Shown: positions 1 through 6,618, counted from the first letter of the stretch. The stretch: 10,221 nucleotides of DNA from Acidimicrobiaceae bacterium (GCA_013044415.1 JABEUO010000265.1:1-10221); one strand, 5' to 3'. The notes: generated from the sequence alone by a model not told the origin. Numbers and translations: made by a program.

Positions 1-82
1 ACGATGGTCTACGGTCACAACGATGGTCTACGGTCACAACGATGGTCTACGGTCACAACGATGGTCTACGGTCACAACGATG
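1..82. repeat. 19-bp tandem repeat array, about 4.3 copies
   Basis: The unit ACGATGGTCTACGGTCACA is repeated four times without a mismatch (1-76). It is followed by the first six bases of a fifth unit (77-82) before the sequence diverges. The array begins at the window edge, so its true length is unknown and it probably continues to the left. It lies upstream of the dNTPase gene. Because 19 is not a multiple of 3, each copy shifts frame, so it is unlikely to be coding. It could be a minisatellite or a repeated binding site; nothing here decides between them. Confidence 0.95.
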
Positions 83-108
83 ATGTAGTCTTCAGACGAA
101 AGATAATC

Positions 109-123
109 GATACTAAAAGTATC
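109..123. promoter_or_regulatory. 15-bp inverted repeat upstream of the dNTPase gene
   Basis: GATACT-AAA-AGTATC is a perfect 6-bp inverted repeat with a 3-base centre. It sits between the tandem array and the dNTPase gene. GATACT also resembles a -10 box, so this could be an operator overlapping a promoter. No convincing -35 box was seen, and the role is inference. Confidence 0.3.
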
Positions 124-221
124 CAGCGGGAAAATAGAGAAGGTCTGGATAACCCAAAATGGAACTCAAACGACAAGACGTCAAAATAAATAGGGCCGAA
201 GTTTGGCAATCTACCATGCAC

Positions 222-228
222 GGAGGAG
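222..228 (+). promoter_or_regulatory. Shine-Dalgarno site deciding the dNTPase start
   Basis: GGAGGAG is the strongest ribosome-binding sequence upstream of the dNTPase gene. It lies 11 bases before an in-frame TTG at 240. The upstream ATG at 159 has only AGAAGG at 138-143, 15 bases away, and the ATG at 216 has no such site. The site favours TTG-240, although TTG is a weaker start codon. Confidence 0.5.
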
Positions 229-239
229 CTAAAGACTCC

Positions 240-1346
240 TTGGTAATCGCTCACCAAGTTGCTCCGCGCTCGATAAGAATCGATCGACCTTTGCTTAGAG
301 AAGAGAGGGAAGAAGAAGAACGAAGCTCGCTCGCCTTAGGTGCTTCTTTCGCTTCTGGCTCCGGCCGACGATTAATTCCCGAAAAGCCCGACCGGTCAAG
401 AACGTGCTTCGAGGTTGACAGGGACCGAATACTTCATCGCTCCAACGCATTTAGAAGGCTCGCCGGCAAAACCCAGGTATTTATTTTCCCTGACGACCAT
501 ATGCGAAACCGACTGACCCACGCTCTTGAAGTTACCCAAATCGCCCGGGCAATTTCAAGCCAGCTAAGACTCAATATTCCCCTTACCGAGGCCATAGCGC
601 TTGGCCACGATTGTGGCCACGGTCCATTCGGGCATGCATCAGAAGATGCACTTTCACAATTCCTTGAGGAAGGTTTCGACCACGCCCCGTGGGGCGCCTC
701 GGTGGTCCTTTCATCACTCAACCTCACCAGCGAAACTTTAGATGGAATAGCTAACCACTCATGGAGTAGGCCATCTCCCGCAACCGCTGAAGGAGAAGTG
801 GTCTCTTGGGCCGATCGAATTGCATACGTTTGCCACGACTTCGAGGATGCCGTTTCGGCAGGTATCGTCCTCCCGTCAGATCTACCCGATGTTGTTCTGT
901 CGCTACTCGGCCCCACACGAAGCGGTCAAATAAACGGCTTTATAACGAATGTCGTGTCGGTAGCCGCCGAAACTGGCACGATAGCGATGACCCAAGAGTA
1001 CGGACAGGCCCTCGCAGCGTTTCGACAATTCAACTACACAGCTATCTACAACAGAGCGGCCTCTATCGAGCAGGCAAAATCGGTTGGCCCATTGATTTCT
1101 GCACTTGTCGAACACTTCGCTCAGTTACCAGAGGCCATCCCATCGCGCCAGGCACAAAATAAAGCTCTGAACACCACTTTTGGAGTAGCAACTTCCGAGT
1201 TACCCATCCCAAAAACAGCTCAAGCGTATCGCGAATCGGTAGGCTACGTCGCCGGCATGACCGACCGATACGCCGTTAAGACCGCCTTAGCCGACCTCGG
1301 ATGGAAACCAGAACAGATACCCAGAGGAATCGAAACGCGACTCTAA
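240..1346 (+). CDS. dGTP triphosphohydrolase-like HD-domain protein
   Basis: A cytosolic metal-dependent HD hydrolase of the dGTPase family, expected to cleave deoxynucleoside triphosphates to the nucleoside plus triphosphate and so adjust dNTP pools. Numbered from the ATG at 159 (395 residues), the family block DRDRILHRSNAFRRLAGKTQV spans about 87-107. Metal ligands are H121 (RLTHALEV), H150-D151 (GHDCGHGPFGH) and D219 (SWADRIAY); H154 and H159 also fit the family pattern. The acidic stretch LREEREEEE at 46-54 matches where family members normally begin, so residues 1-27 are probably not translated. I therefore chose TTG-240, which has GGAGGAG 11 bases upstream and gives 368 residues. ATG-159 and ATG-216 remain possible. 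The gene stands alone on its strand and converges with the thioredoxin unit. The exact nucleotide preference cannot be read from the sequence. Confidence 0.9.
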   Translation: MVIAHQVAPRSIRIDRPLLREEREEEERSSLALGASFASGSGRRLIPEKPDRSRTCFEVDRDRILHRSNAFRRLAGKTQVFIFPDDHMRNRLTHALEVTQIARAISSQLRLNIPLTEAIALGHDCGHGPFGHASEDALSQFLEEGFDHAPWGASVVLSSLNLTSETLDGIANHSWSRPSPATAEGEVVSWADRIAYVCHDFEDAVSAGIVLPSDLPDVVLSLLGPTRSGQINGFITNVVSVAAETGTIAMTQEYGQALAAFRQFNYTAIYNRAASIEQAKSVGPLISALVEHFAQLPEAIPSRQAQNKALNTTFGVATSELPIPKTAQAYRESVGYVAGMTDRYAVKTALADLGWKPEQIPRGIETRL

Positions 1347-1497
1347 ACGCTTAGTCTCTCCAAAATACGCCATGCCAACTCAAGCTATCCATGGCTGACA
1401 TTACAACCGATCGAGCAAAGCAGAACTAAACCTTAACTACTTAGAGCTAGGCCAATAGCAACTAGAGAAATTATCCAATAAACTGGGCTGCTTCCCG

Positions 1498-1845
1498 TTA
1501 ATTGATAGCAGACTTCAGATGATCTGAGAGTTTGAGACTCTCTTCGATTGCTCTCGCTGGTTTGGCACCGACGGTCATTCCTGCGAGCTTTCCGTCGACA
1601 AAAAGTCCAATAGACGGGATCGAAAAGACCTGGTACTGCCTTGCTATTTCTGGGTTTTTGTCAACGTCTACCTTTACCAGCTTCACCGATCCAACTTTTT
1701 CACTGGCGATCTTGTCGAGTTCAGGCGCAACCATCCTGCACGGTCCACACCAAGGCGCCCAGAAATCAACTATGACCGGGATCTCGCTGGCCATGACCTC
1801 CGTTGCAAAAGTCGAGGGATCATCTGCTGTTACTGCCACTGACAT
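1498..1845 (-). CDS. trxA: thioredoxin
   Basis: A small cytosolic dithiol-disulfide oxidoreductase that reduces protein disulfides and is recycled by thioredoxin reductase. From the chosen ATG it has 115 residues, the usual size. The classic active site WCGPC is at 32-36 (cysteines 33 and 36), preceded by VDFWAP, and the cis-proline loop SIP ends at P77. The open frame runs 10 codons further up to 1875. I chose the ATG at 1845 because AAGGAG (1850-1855) sits just before it and the resulting N-terminus (MSVAVTADDP) suits the family. It lies 49 bases downstream of the oxidoreductase on the same strand with no clear terminator between, so the two are probably co-transcribed. No thioredoxin reductase gene is nearby. 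Confidence 0.95.
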   Translation of the reverse strand: MSVAVTADDPSTFATEVMASEIPVIVDFWAPWCGPCRMVAPELDKIASEKVGSVKLVKVDVDKNPEIARQYQVFSIPSIGLFVDGKLAGMTVGAKPARAIEESLKLSDHLKSAIN

Positions 1846-1894
1846 AATTCTCCTTCCAGGTTCACAAACAGCCAACCTTAGAGAAGAATTCCAA

Positions 1895-2878
1895 TCATGA
1901 CAGTTTCACCACAATCCGCCCCCTAACCTTCCCTGCCAAAATCTCCTCGGCAAGCTTGGGAACTTCTTCTAGCTCTACCTCTCTTGTCATCTCACCCAGA
2001 AGTTGCCTAGGCACTTCGTCTCGCAAGCGGGACCAGGCCACCTCGCGGCGATTCAGGGGCGCCATTACCGAGTCAATCCCGAGGAGATTTACTCCCCGCA
2101 ATAAGAATGGCATCACCGAAGCGTCGAAGCGCCCACCGCCAGCCAAACCGACTGCCGCCACCGAAGCGTTGCGCTTAAGCTGAGAAATCACCCGTGCAAG
2201 GGTGACTCCTCCAACGGCGTCGATACATCCACTCCACCTCTCCGACTCGAGAGGTCTCTGGCTAGGTGACGACAATTCGCTCCGCTCTACTATCGATGTA
2301 GCCCCTAATCCTCGAAGGTACTCGGCCTCCTCCGGCCTCCCAGTCGAAGCAGCGACCTTATATCCGAGCCCGTGCAGGATAGTAACAGCGATAGAGCCGA
2401 CACCTCCAGCTGCTCCGGTAACAAGGACTTCATCATCAGATGGCCTCAAGCCGTGCTCTTCAAGCGCCATAAGTGCCAGCATCGCAGAGAGTCCAGCGGT
2501 ACCTATTGCCATCGCGTCATGCGAAGTAAGACCATTAGGAAGTTTAAGGGCAAAGTTTGAGTTGACACGAGCTAGCTGCGAATACCCGCCCCAATAGGTC
2601 TCACCGACCCGAAAGCCAGTGACCAGAACTCCGTCACCCTCACGAAAAGCGGGATTTTTCGACTCAACGACCTCGCCAGCCATATCGACTCCTGGTACAT
2701 GAGGATACGTCTTTACAAGTTTCCCGATCCCTTTGACCACCATGCCGTCTTTATAGTTGAGTGTCGACTTCTCCACTCGGATAGTTAGGTCGCCCTCGGG
2801 GAGATCGGACTCTTCCAGCTGCTTAATCTCAGATGTGACGGACCCATCAGATTCAGAAACTACTAATGCCTTGAACAT
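1895..2878 (-). CDS. YhdH/AcuI-type NADPH-dependent acrylyl-CoA/quinone oxidoreductase (zinc-free MDR)
   Basis: A 327-residue medium-chain dehydrogenase/reductase of the YhdH/YhfP branch. The best-studied members (AcuI) reduce acrylyl-CoA to propionyl-CoA with NADPH, which detoxifies acrylyl-CoA in propionate or 3-hydroxypropionate metabolism. The N-terminal catalytic domain carries LNYKDGMVVKG (40-50) and VPGVDMAGEVVES (61-73). The Rossmann domain has VTGAAGGVGSIAV (153-165), and STGR (178-181) sits at the position that binds the NADPH 2'-phosphate in this family. The cysteine zinc ligands of alcohol dehydrogenases are absent, as expected. The ATG at 2878 has only a weak AGG directly before it. 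Thioredoxin follows 49 bases downstream, so the pair may form an operon. The family assignment is firm; the acrylyl-CoA substrate is inferred from family knowledge, and other enones or quinones remain possible. Confidence 0.9.
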   Translation of the reverse strand: MFKALVVSESDGSVTSEIKQLEESDLPEGDLTIRVEKSTLNYKDGMVVKGIGKLVKTYPHVPGVDMAGEVVESKNPAFREGDGVLVTGFRVGETYWGGYSQLARVNSNFALKLPNGLTSHDAMAIGTAGLSAMLALMALEEHGLRPSDDEVLVTGAAGGVGSIAVTILHGLGYKVAASTGRPEEAEYLRGLGATSIVERSELSSPSQRPLESERWSGCIDAVGGVTLARVISQLKRNASVAAVGLAGGGRFDASVMPFLLRGVNLLGIDSVMAPLNRREVAWSRLRDEVPRQLLGEMTREVELEEVPKLAEEILAGKVRGRIVVKLS

Positions 2879-2970
2879 ACCTATTTTCTAGCACTCATTG
2901 CAACGAAGTGCATACCCGCACCACATAATGCCTAATAGCTTTTGCCACATGGACGCTACCAAGCCGAGCT

Positions 2971-3192
2971 TCAATCATCCCAAGGCGGCACTTTTGCTCG
3001 GCCAATCTCACACCTTGGCGACTCCTTTTCGCTTGCAGGCGCTAAGTCAAGCGTGTGTACATAGCGTTTAGCTATCTTTCCCCGGCCACCAGCAGTGCGC
3101 TCGGCTGGCTCTATACGGCCTTCCTTCTCCCAGTGGGGCAAGGCGTCTGGATATACCACAAGCTCTTTCGCCGCCATCCCAATCTGCACCAA
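2971..3192 (-). pseudogene. decayed MerR-like HTH fragment, probably from an IS607-type serine recombinase (TnpA)
   Basis: The reverse-strand translation begins IGMAAKELVVYPDALPHWEKEGRIEP and continues ERTAGGRGKIAKRY. This resembles the N-terminal MerR-type helix-turn-helix of IS607-family recombinases, which usually reads like IGEAAKLLGVSPxTLxRWEKEGKIxPxRTxGGxRRY. Further on, IGRAKVPPWDD recalls the start of the serine-recombinase domain (IGYARVSxxDQ), but the catalytic serine position has become proline and the frame stops there. There is no credible start codon (a TTG at best), no good ribosome site, and the catalytic domain is missing. I read it as a relic. A free-standing degenerate MerR-like protein is the alternative. 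The family call rests on remembered consensus, not a search. Confidence 0.5.
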
Positions 3193-3368
3193 TCGCCCCT
3201 GGATCTGACGTATGTCGCATCGGTGCGATACCGATAGCCACTGACCTATGGCGAACTAGATACGAACAGTTGATAGCCTCGAAGGTCGCAAGTTTGATTA
3301 ATATCGGAACCCGAAGACGAATAAATTCTTCTGCTGTCCTCGTTAGACACGCAGCTAGAGGGCATAAC

Positions 3369-3384
3369 GCAAAAAATATTTTGC
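3369..3384. promoter_or_regulatory. AT-rich inverted repeat upstream of the phasin promoter
   Basis: GCAAAA-AATA-TTTTGC is a perfect 6-bp inverted repeat, five bases left of the next palindrome (3389-3406). Its position just upstream of the predicted -35 box suits a regulator site or an AT-rich UP-like element. Its function is inferred. Confidence 0.4.
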
Positions 3385-3388
3385 AATT

Positions 3389-3435
3389 TGCTAAATTTTG
3401 TTAGCACTTTAGATTTCTGCTAGCTATACTTAGCA
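3389..3435. promoter_or_regulatory. Two 18-bp palindromes overlapping the phasin promoter (candidate operators)
   Basis: Site 1 (3389-3406) is TGCTAA-N6-TTAGCA. Site 2 (3418-3435) is TGCTA-N8-TAGCA. Both are 18 bp long with the same outer half-site TGCTA/TAGCA, and their centres are 29 bp apart. Site 1 ends on the candidate -35 box and site 2 contains the candidate -10 box, which is the geometry expected for a repressor. The adjacent XRE gene encodes the most obvious candidate protein. The repeats are seen directly; the regulator assignment is inference. Confidence 0.6.
3401..3430 (+). promoter_or_regulatory. candidate promoter of the phasin-like gene
   Basis: A -35-like TTAGCA (3401-3406) and a -10-like TATACT (3425-3430) are separated by 18 bases. 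They lie about 50 bases upstream of the start codon in an AT-rich stretch. TATACT is a good match to the vegetative -10 consensus; the -35 match is moderate. Confidence 0.5.
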
Positions 3436-3481
3436 ATAAGAACTTAGCCACAACGGCAAAGGCGTAAGAAGGAGAAACCAA

Positions 3482-3757
3482 ATGGCACTTTCCGATACAT
3501 TCAAGACCGCACAGGATCAGGCTATCGACAACATGAAGCTCGCCCAAGACTCAGTTGTTAAGGTAATCAAAGGATACACCGAGTCCGTAAAGGCCGTTGT
3601 ACCCAACGCTCCGGAAGTGCCTGAACTTCCTTTCGCAGAGAAGCTCCCCAAGGCAAACGAAGTAGTGGACAACGCTTTCGCTTTTGCTGCTCGGGTTCTC
3701 GAGGCGCAGAAGGAATTCGCCCTAAACCTAGTTGCCGCTTCCGCACCCAACGCCTAA
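3482..3757 (+). CDS. small phasin-like amphipathic protein (lipid-droplet/granule coat candidate)
   Basis: A 91-residue protein with no signal peptide or membrane segment. Residues about 4-40 form a probable amphipathic helix (DTFKTAQDQAIDNMKLAQDS onward). A proline-rich hinge follows at 41-56 (VPNAPEVPELPFAEKLP), then a second helix at about 57-88 ending EAQKEFALNLVAASAPNA. This layout, with FA and LP motifs before an EAQKEFALNL helix, resembles phasins and the N-terminal part of actinobacterial HbhA/MLDS proteins, which coat storage granules or lipid droplets. It lacks the lysine-rich C-terminal tail of HbhA. The start is well fixed by a perfect AAGGAG (3469-3474) seven bases before the ATG, suggesting strong expression. 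Palindromes overlap its promoter, hairpins follow the gene, and the XRE regulator lies next. The phasin call is inferred from layout and context. Confidence 0.75.
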   Translation: MALSDTFKTAQDQAIDNMKLAQDSVVKVIKGYTESVKAVVPNAPEVPELPFAEKLPKANEVVDNAFAFAARVLEAQKEFALNLVAASAPNA

Positions 3758-3787
3758 ACATTTCACAATAAAGGGCCGTTGACTTGG

Positions 3788-3850
3788 GCTCCTTCCAAGG
3801 GAGCGTCACATAGCTCTAGACGGGCCTAGACCCCCCCTCCGGGTCCGTCT
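3788..3850 (+). other. structured 3' region after the phasin-like gene (two hairpins)
   Basis: Two stem-loops precede the terminator hairpin. The first pairs GCTCCTT (3788-3794) with AGGGAGC (3798-3804), with one G-T wobble and a 3-base loop. The second pairs AGACGG (3818-3823) and ACCC (3830-3833) with GGGT (3841-3844) and CCGTCT (3845-3850), leaving a 6-base bulge on the left arm. Together with the next hairpin they could protect the mRNA 3' end or form a short stable RNA. Confidence 0.45.
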
Positions 3851-3855
3851 ATTAA

Positions 3856-3897
3856 GAGGGAACCCCTGGGTACACTCCAGGGGTTCCCTCGCTTTGG
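3856..3897 (+). terminator. strong hairpin terminator after the phasin-like gene
   Basis: GAGGGAACCCCTGG (3856-3869) pairs perfectly over 14 bp with CCAGGGGTTCCCTC (3877-3890) around a 7-base loop. It is followed by GCTTTGG, so the U-run is short. The stem is strong enough to end the phasin transcript and separate it from the XRE gene, which needs its own promoter. The short U-run means termination efficiency is uncertain, and the hairpin could instead mark a processed 3' end. Confidence 0.7.
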
Positions 3898-3979
3898 TAA
3901 GAGTCACGGGTCAACAGGTAAAGTTCCGCTAAAAGGCTAGTGTTTATCTCGCATCCTCTTTGAACAGGAGTTACATTAA

Positions 3980-4366
3980 ATGGGAAGCGAAGAGACCTGG
4001 AAAACTCAGTTCGAAGTCATGGGACAGTTCATCCGCAGCCAGCGCAAGCTTGCGCAACTCTCCCTGAGGGAACTCGCCGAAAAAACTAACATCTCCAATC
4101 CATACCTATCTCAAATTGAACGGGGTCTGCACGAACCCTCGGTTAGGGTTATCCGTTCGATAGCCAACGCCCTAAATATGTCGGCCGAATCCCTTCTCGC
4201 CCAAGCGGGGATCCTGGAGGGTGACGAGGTCATTGACGAAGATGAAGCGCAGGATGTTAAGCAGTCCACCCGCGTCGCCATCGAGTCAGATCCAAAGCTT
4301 TCACCATCCCAAAAGACGGCGCTGCTAACTATCTATGATGGCTTCCTACAAGAAAACAAAAATTAA
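3980..4366 (+). CDS. XRE-family transcriptional regulator (MLDSR/Rv0474-like)
   Basis: A 128-residue cytosolic DNA-binding protein. The HTH_3 domain spans about residues 15-72 (IRSQRKLAQLSLRELAEKT, then the recognition helix NPYLSQIERGL at 40-50, then SVRVIRSIANALNMSAESLL). An acidic linker follows (GDEVIDEDEAQD, 81-92). The short C-terminal segment LSPSQKTALLTIYDGFLQEN (107-126) resembles the tail of the actinobacterial regulators found next to hbhA/MLDS genes, such as Rv0474 in Mycobacterium tuberculosis and MLDSR in Rhodococcus. AGGAG (3966-3970) lies nine bases before the ATG. Its position beside the phasin-like gene suggests it controls the palindromes at 3389-3435. The terminator between them implies a separate transcript. 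Its stop overlaps the convergent acetoacetyl-CoA synthetase stop. The HTH call is firm; target and ligand are inferred. Confidence 0.9.
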   Translation: MGSEETWKTQFEVMGQFIRSQRKLAQLSLRELAEKTNISNPYLSQIERGLHEPSVRVIRSIANALNMSAESLLAQAGILEGDEVIDEDEAQDVKQSTRVAIESDPKLSPSQKTALLTIYDGFLQENKN

Positions 4367-6453
4367 CTCTTCGCGCTTTTTGCCGCTTCATAGACTTCCA
4401 TCAACGAATCAGGATTGGCTAGCGATCCCATCGAGGCTACCTTGGAGAGCTCCTCACCAAGAAGCAGCCTCCTAATCGGAACTTCCAATTTCTTACCATT
4501 CAAAGTCCGAGGAATCTCCTTTACTTGGATGAACCGATTCGGAACGTGGCGCGGAGACAGTTCCCTCCTTATTGCCGCCTTCAGCTCTCCTACCAGCTCA
4601 TCGTCAAGTACCTTGGACTCCACTAGTACGACAAAACCGACGAGCTCTCCCGGCGAATCCAACGAGGAGGTATCGATAACCAGCGAGTCAAGTACCAATG
4701 GGTTTGCCTCAAGGACGCGATAAAACTCCGATGTTCCCATTCTTACGCCATCCCTATTTAGGGTGGAATCGGATCTCCCAAAAATGACTGAAGATCCGTC
4801 TTGATCGATGCGTATCCAATCGCCGTGGCGCCACACCCCCGGATAGGTATCAAAATAGGCAGCATGAAGTTTGGAACCCGTCGGGTCGGCCCAGAACATC
4901 TTGGGCATGGAGGGCAGGGGGCCAGCAAGAACAAGCTCGCCAACTTCCCCTATCAATGGGACTCCATCTGATGAGTAAGCCCGAATATCCGATCCAAGTG
5001 TGCGAGCCGACAACTTTCCCGCGTAGGTGGGAGTCATAGGAGAAGACGCCAAGAAGGCTGTACAGACGTCCGTCCCGCCGCTCGCTGAAACTATCTGCGT
5101 ACCACTAGGAAGTTGATCGAGGAGCCAAGCGAAGCCGTCTAAAGACAACGGTGCCCCGGTAGAACCCACCGCTTCAAGCTTGGATAGGTCAAATTTCGAC
5201 GAGACCGCCAAATTACTTTTGATACATCCCGAAACAAATGGGGCCGAGATCCCAAAGGTGGTAATGCCGTATTTTTCAGCCAACTCCCAAAGTACACCCA
5301 TGTCGGGATAAGAGGGATTTCCATCAAAAAGTACGATGTCACATGAGACCAACAATCCGCCAACCAGATAGTTCCACATCATCCACCCAGTAGTCGCATA
5401 CCAGAAGAACCTTTTCTGTGGTCCCAAATCATGCTGAACCGCTAGGTTCTTTATCAGCTCCAGGGTGATTCCACCATGAGAATGAACTATCGCCTTAGGT
5501 AGTCCGGTAGTACCCGATGAGTAAAGTATCCATAGCGGCGACGAAAACTCTACCCTAGTAAAGCTGAGGGGGGCGTTCGGGTTACCGAAACTATCCCAGG
5601 CATAGTTGTCGATCCCATCGACGGGAGCGCTTTCGAACCCGGCAAGATAATCGACCATCACGACCGCTTGTAGGCTAGGCAAGGAAGTGACAATATCCGC
5701 CAAGGCCTGGGTTCGATCTATCTTCTTATTTCCGTATTGATAAGCCGAAATCGCAATCAGCACCTTCGGTTCGATCTGGATAAATCGGTCAACAACAGCG
5801 GAGACCCCGAAATCAACCGAACAACAAGACCAGATAGCTCCAATTGACGCCGACGCCAATAGTCCAACCAGGGCTTCCTGCGAATTTGGAAGATACGCCG
5901 CTACTCGGTCACCCTGTTCGACCCCGAGTGACCTGAGTCCATCCGCTACCCTTGCGACCTGAGTCCTTAGATCCTTCGGGTTTAGTACCCTTTCGCTTGG
6001 CTGGGTCGACTCGGAAACTGAAATTACCCTAGCTTCACCTCTAAATTTGTCGAGTGCGTTTTCGGCAAAATTGATCATGCTCCCAGGGAAAAAACGGGAA
6101 TTTTCGACATCAGTACCTTCGATGACCAATGAAGAGTTAGTTTCATCGATCTTCCCGTTCGCCTTGGATAGTGACGCCGGCCGATCACCTACAATTTCGA
6201 AATATCGCCAGACGAAGTCCCAAAACTCCTCCCGTCTTTCAACAGAAAAGCGCCATAACGAATCATAGTCAGGAAAGACTAGGCCTTTTTCGATGGCGAG
6301 CTGATCTGAAAAACGGTATATTTCCGCCTCGCTCTCAGACCTATCGATCGGCTCCCAGATGATCTCGCCCTCTTTAAGGGTCAACCTAACCACACTCCCC
6401 TCGTCGCCTGAAGTGCCAAATGCGCTCAAACTGCATCCTCTGGCATCCGCCAC
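4363..6453 (-). CDS. acetoacetyl-CoA synthetase (acetoacetate--CoA ligase)
   Basis: A 696-residue ANL-superfamily enzyme that activates acetoacetate with ATP and CoA to acetoacetyl-CoA, AMP and PPi in the cytosol. Diagnostic N-terminal features of this family are IIWEP (31-35), DYDSLWRFSVERREEFWDFVW (62-82) and FFPGSMINFAENAL (121-134). The ATP loop is YSSGTTGLPKA (311-321), the aromatic motif YATTGWMMWN (352-361), then SASGGTDVC (456-464), WRHGDW (541-546) and GRSDSTLNRDGVRMGTSEFY (559-578). The catalytic lysine is K654 in LNGKKLEVP. The GTG at 6453 has GAGG ten bases upstream. A TTG at residue 24 would give an N-terminus closer to most family members, so the first 20 or so residues are uncertain. 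It converges with the XRE gene, the two stops sharing TTAA. An acetyl-CoA synthetase is less likely given the family-specific N-terminus. Confidence 0.92.
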   Translation of the reverse strand: MADARGCSLSAFGTSGDEGSVVRLTLKEGEIIWEPIDRSESEAEIYRFSDQLAIEKGLVFPDYDSLWRFSVERREEFWDFVWRYFEIVGDRPASLSKANGKIDETNSSLVIEGTDVENSRFFPGSMINFAENALDKFRGEARVISVSESTQPSERVLNPKDLRTQVARVADGLRSLGVEQGDRVAAYLPNSQEALVGLLASASIGAIWSCCSVDFGVSAVVDRFIQIEPKVLIAISAYQYGNKKIDRTQALADIVTSLPSLQAVVMVDYLAGFESAPVDGIDNYAWDSFGNPNAPLSFTRVEFSSPLWILYSSGTTGLPKAIVHSHGGITLELIKNLAVQHDLGPQKRFFWYATTGWMMWNYLVGGLLVSCDIVLFDGNPSYPDMGVLWELAEKYGITTFGISAPFVSGCIKSNLAVSSKFDLSKLEAVGSTGAPLSLDGFAWLLDQLPSGTQIVSASGGTDVCTAFLASSPMTPTYAGKLSARTLGSDIRAYSSDGVPLIGEVGELVLAGPLPSMPKMFWADPTGSKLHAAYFDTYPGVWRHGDWIRIDQDGSSVIFGRSDSTLNRDGVRMGTSEFYRVLEANPLVLDSLVIDTSSLDSPGELVGFVVLVESKVLDDELVGELKAAIRRELSPRHVPNRFIQVKEIPRTLNGKKLEVPIRRLLLGEELSKVASMGSLANPDSLMEVYEAAKSAKS

Positions 6454-6544
6454 TCACCTATAACCTCGAAAAAGCATTACACGTGCCCAAAAGCGGGTTT
6501 CTGCCTTATTGAGAAGCGTAATGTAAATAGCTTCATCTCACTTC

Positions 6545-6556
6545 ACGAAGCTTCGT
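6545..6556. promoter_or_regulatory. 12-bp perfect palindrome
   Basis: ACGAAGCTTCGT is self-complementary over its full length. It lies about 90 bases upstream of the acetoacetyl-CoA synthetase start, in a plausible operator position. The related core GAAGCTTC also occurs at 9655-9662 in the hairpin region. No regulator can be named. Confidence 0.3.
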
Positions 6557-6618
6557 CAAAGCGAATCTATAGTTTGAAGCCGCCTTCCGCCCGACGAATT
6601 CCTCAGATAGAAGGCGTT

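Noticed and set aside
1..82. CRISPR array
   Set aside because: The 19-bp units are contiguous with no unique spacers, so this is a plain tandem repeat.
4..189. Open frame of 61 codons through the tandem repeat
   Set aside because: It is created by the repeat, has no ribosome site, and the repeat period shifts frame each unit.
434..916. 160-codon minus-strand open frame inside the dNTPase gene
   Set aside because: It is the antisense shadow of a conserved catalytic domain and resembles no protein family.
2202..2597. 131-codon plus-strand open frame
   Set aside because: It lies antisense within the well-conserved YhdH/AcuI gene and has low-complexity composition.
3779..3816. Second promoter with -35 TTGACT after the phasin gene
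   Set aside because: No -10-like hexamer lies at 16-19 bases, and the stretch is part of the hairpin series.
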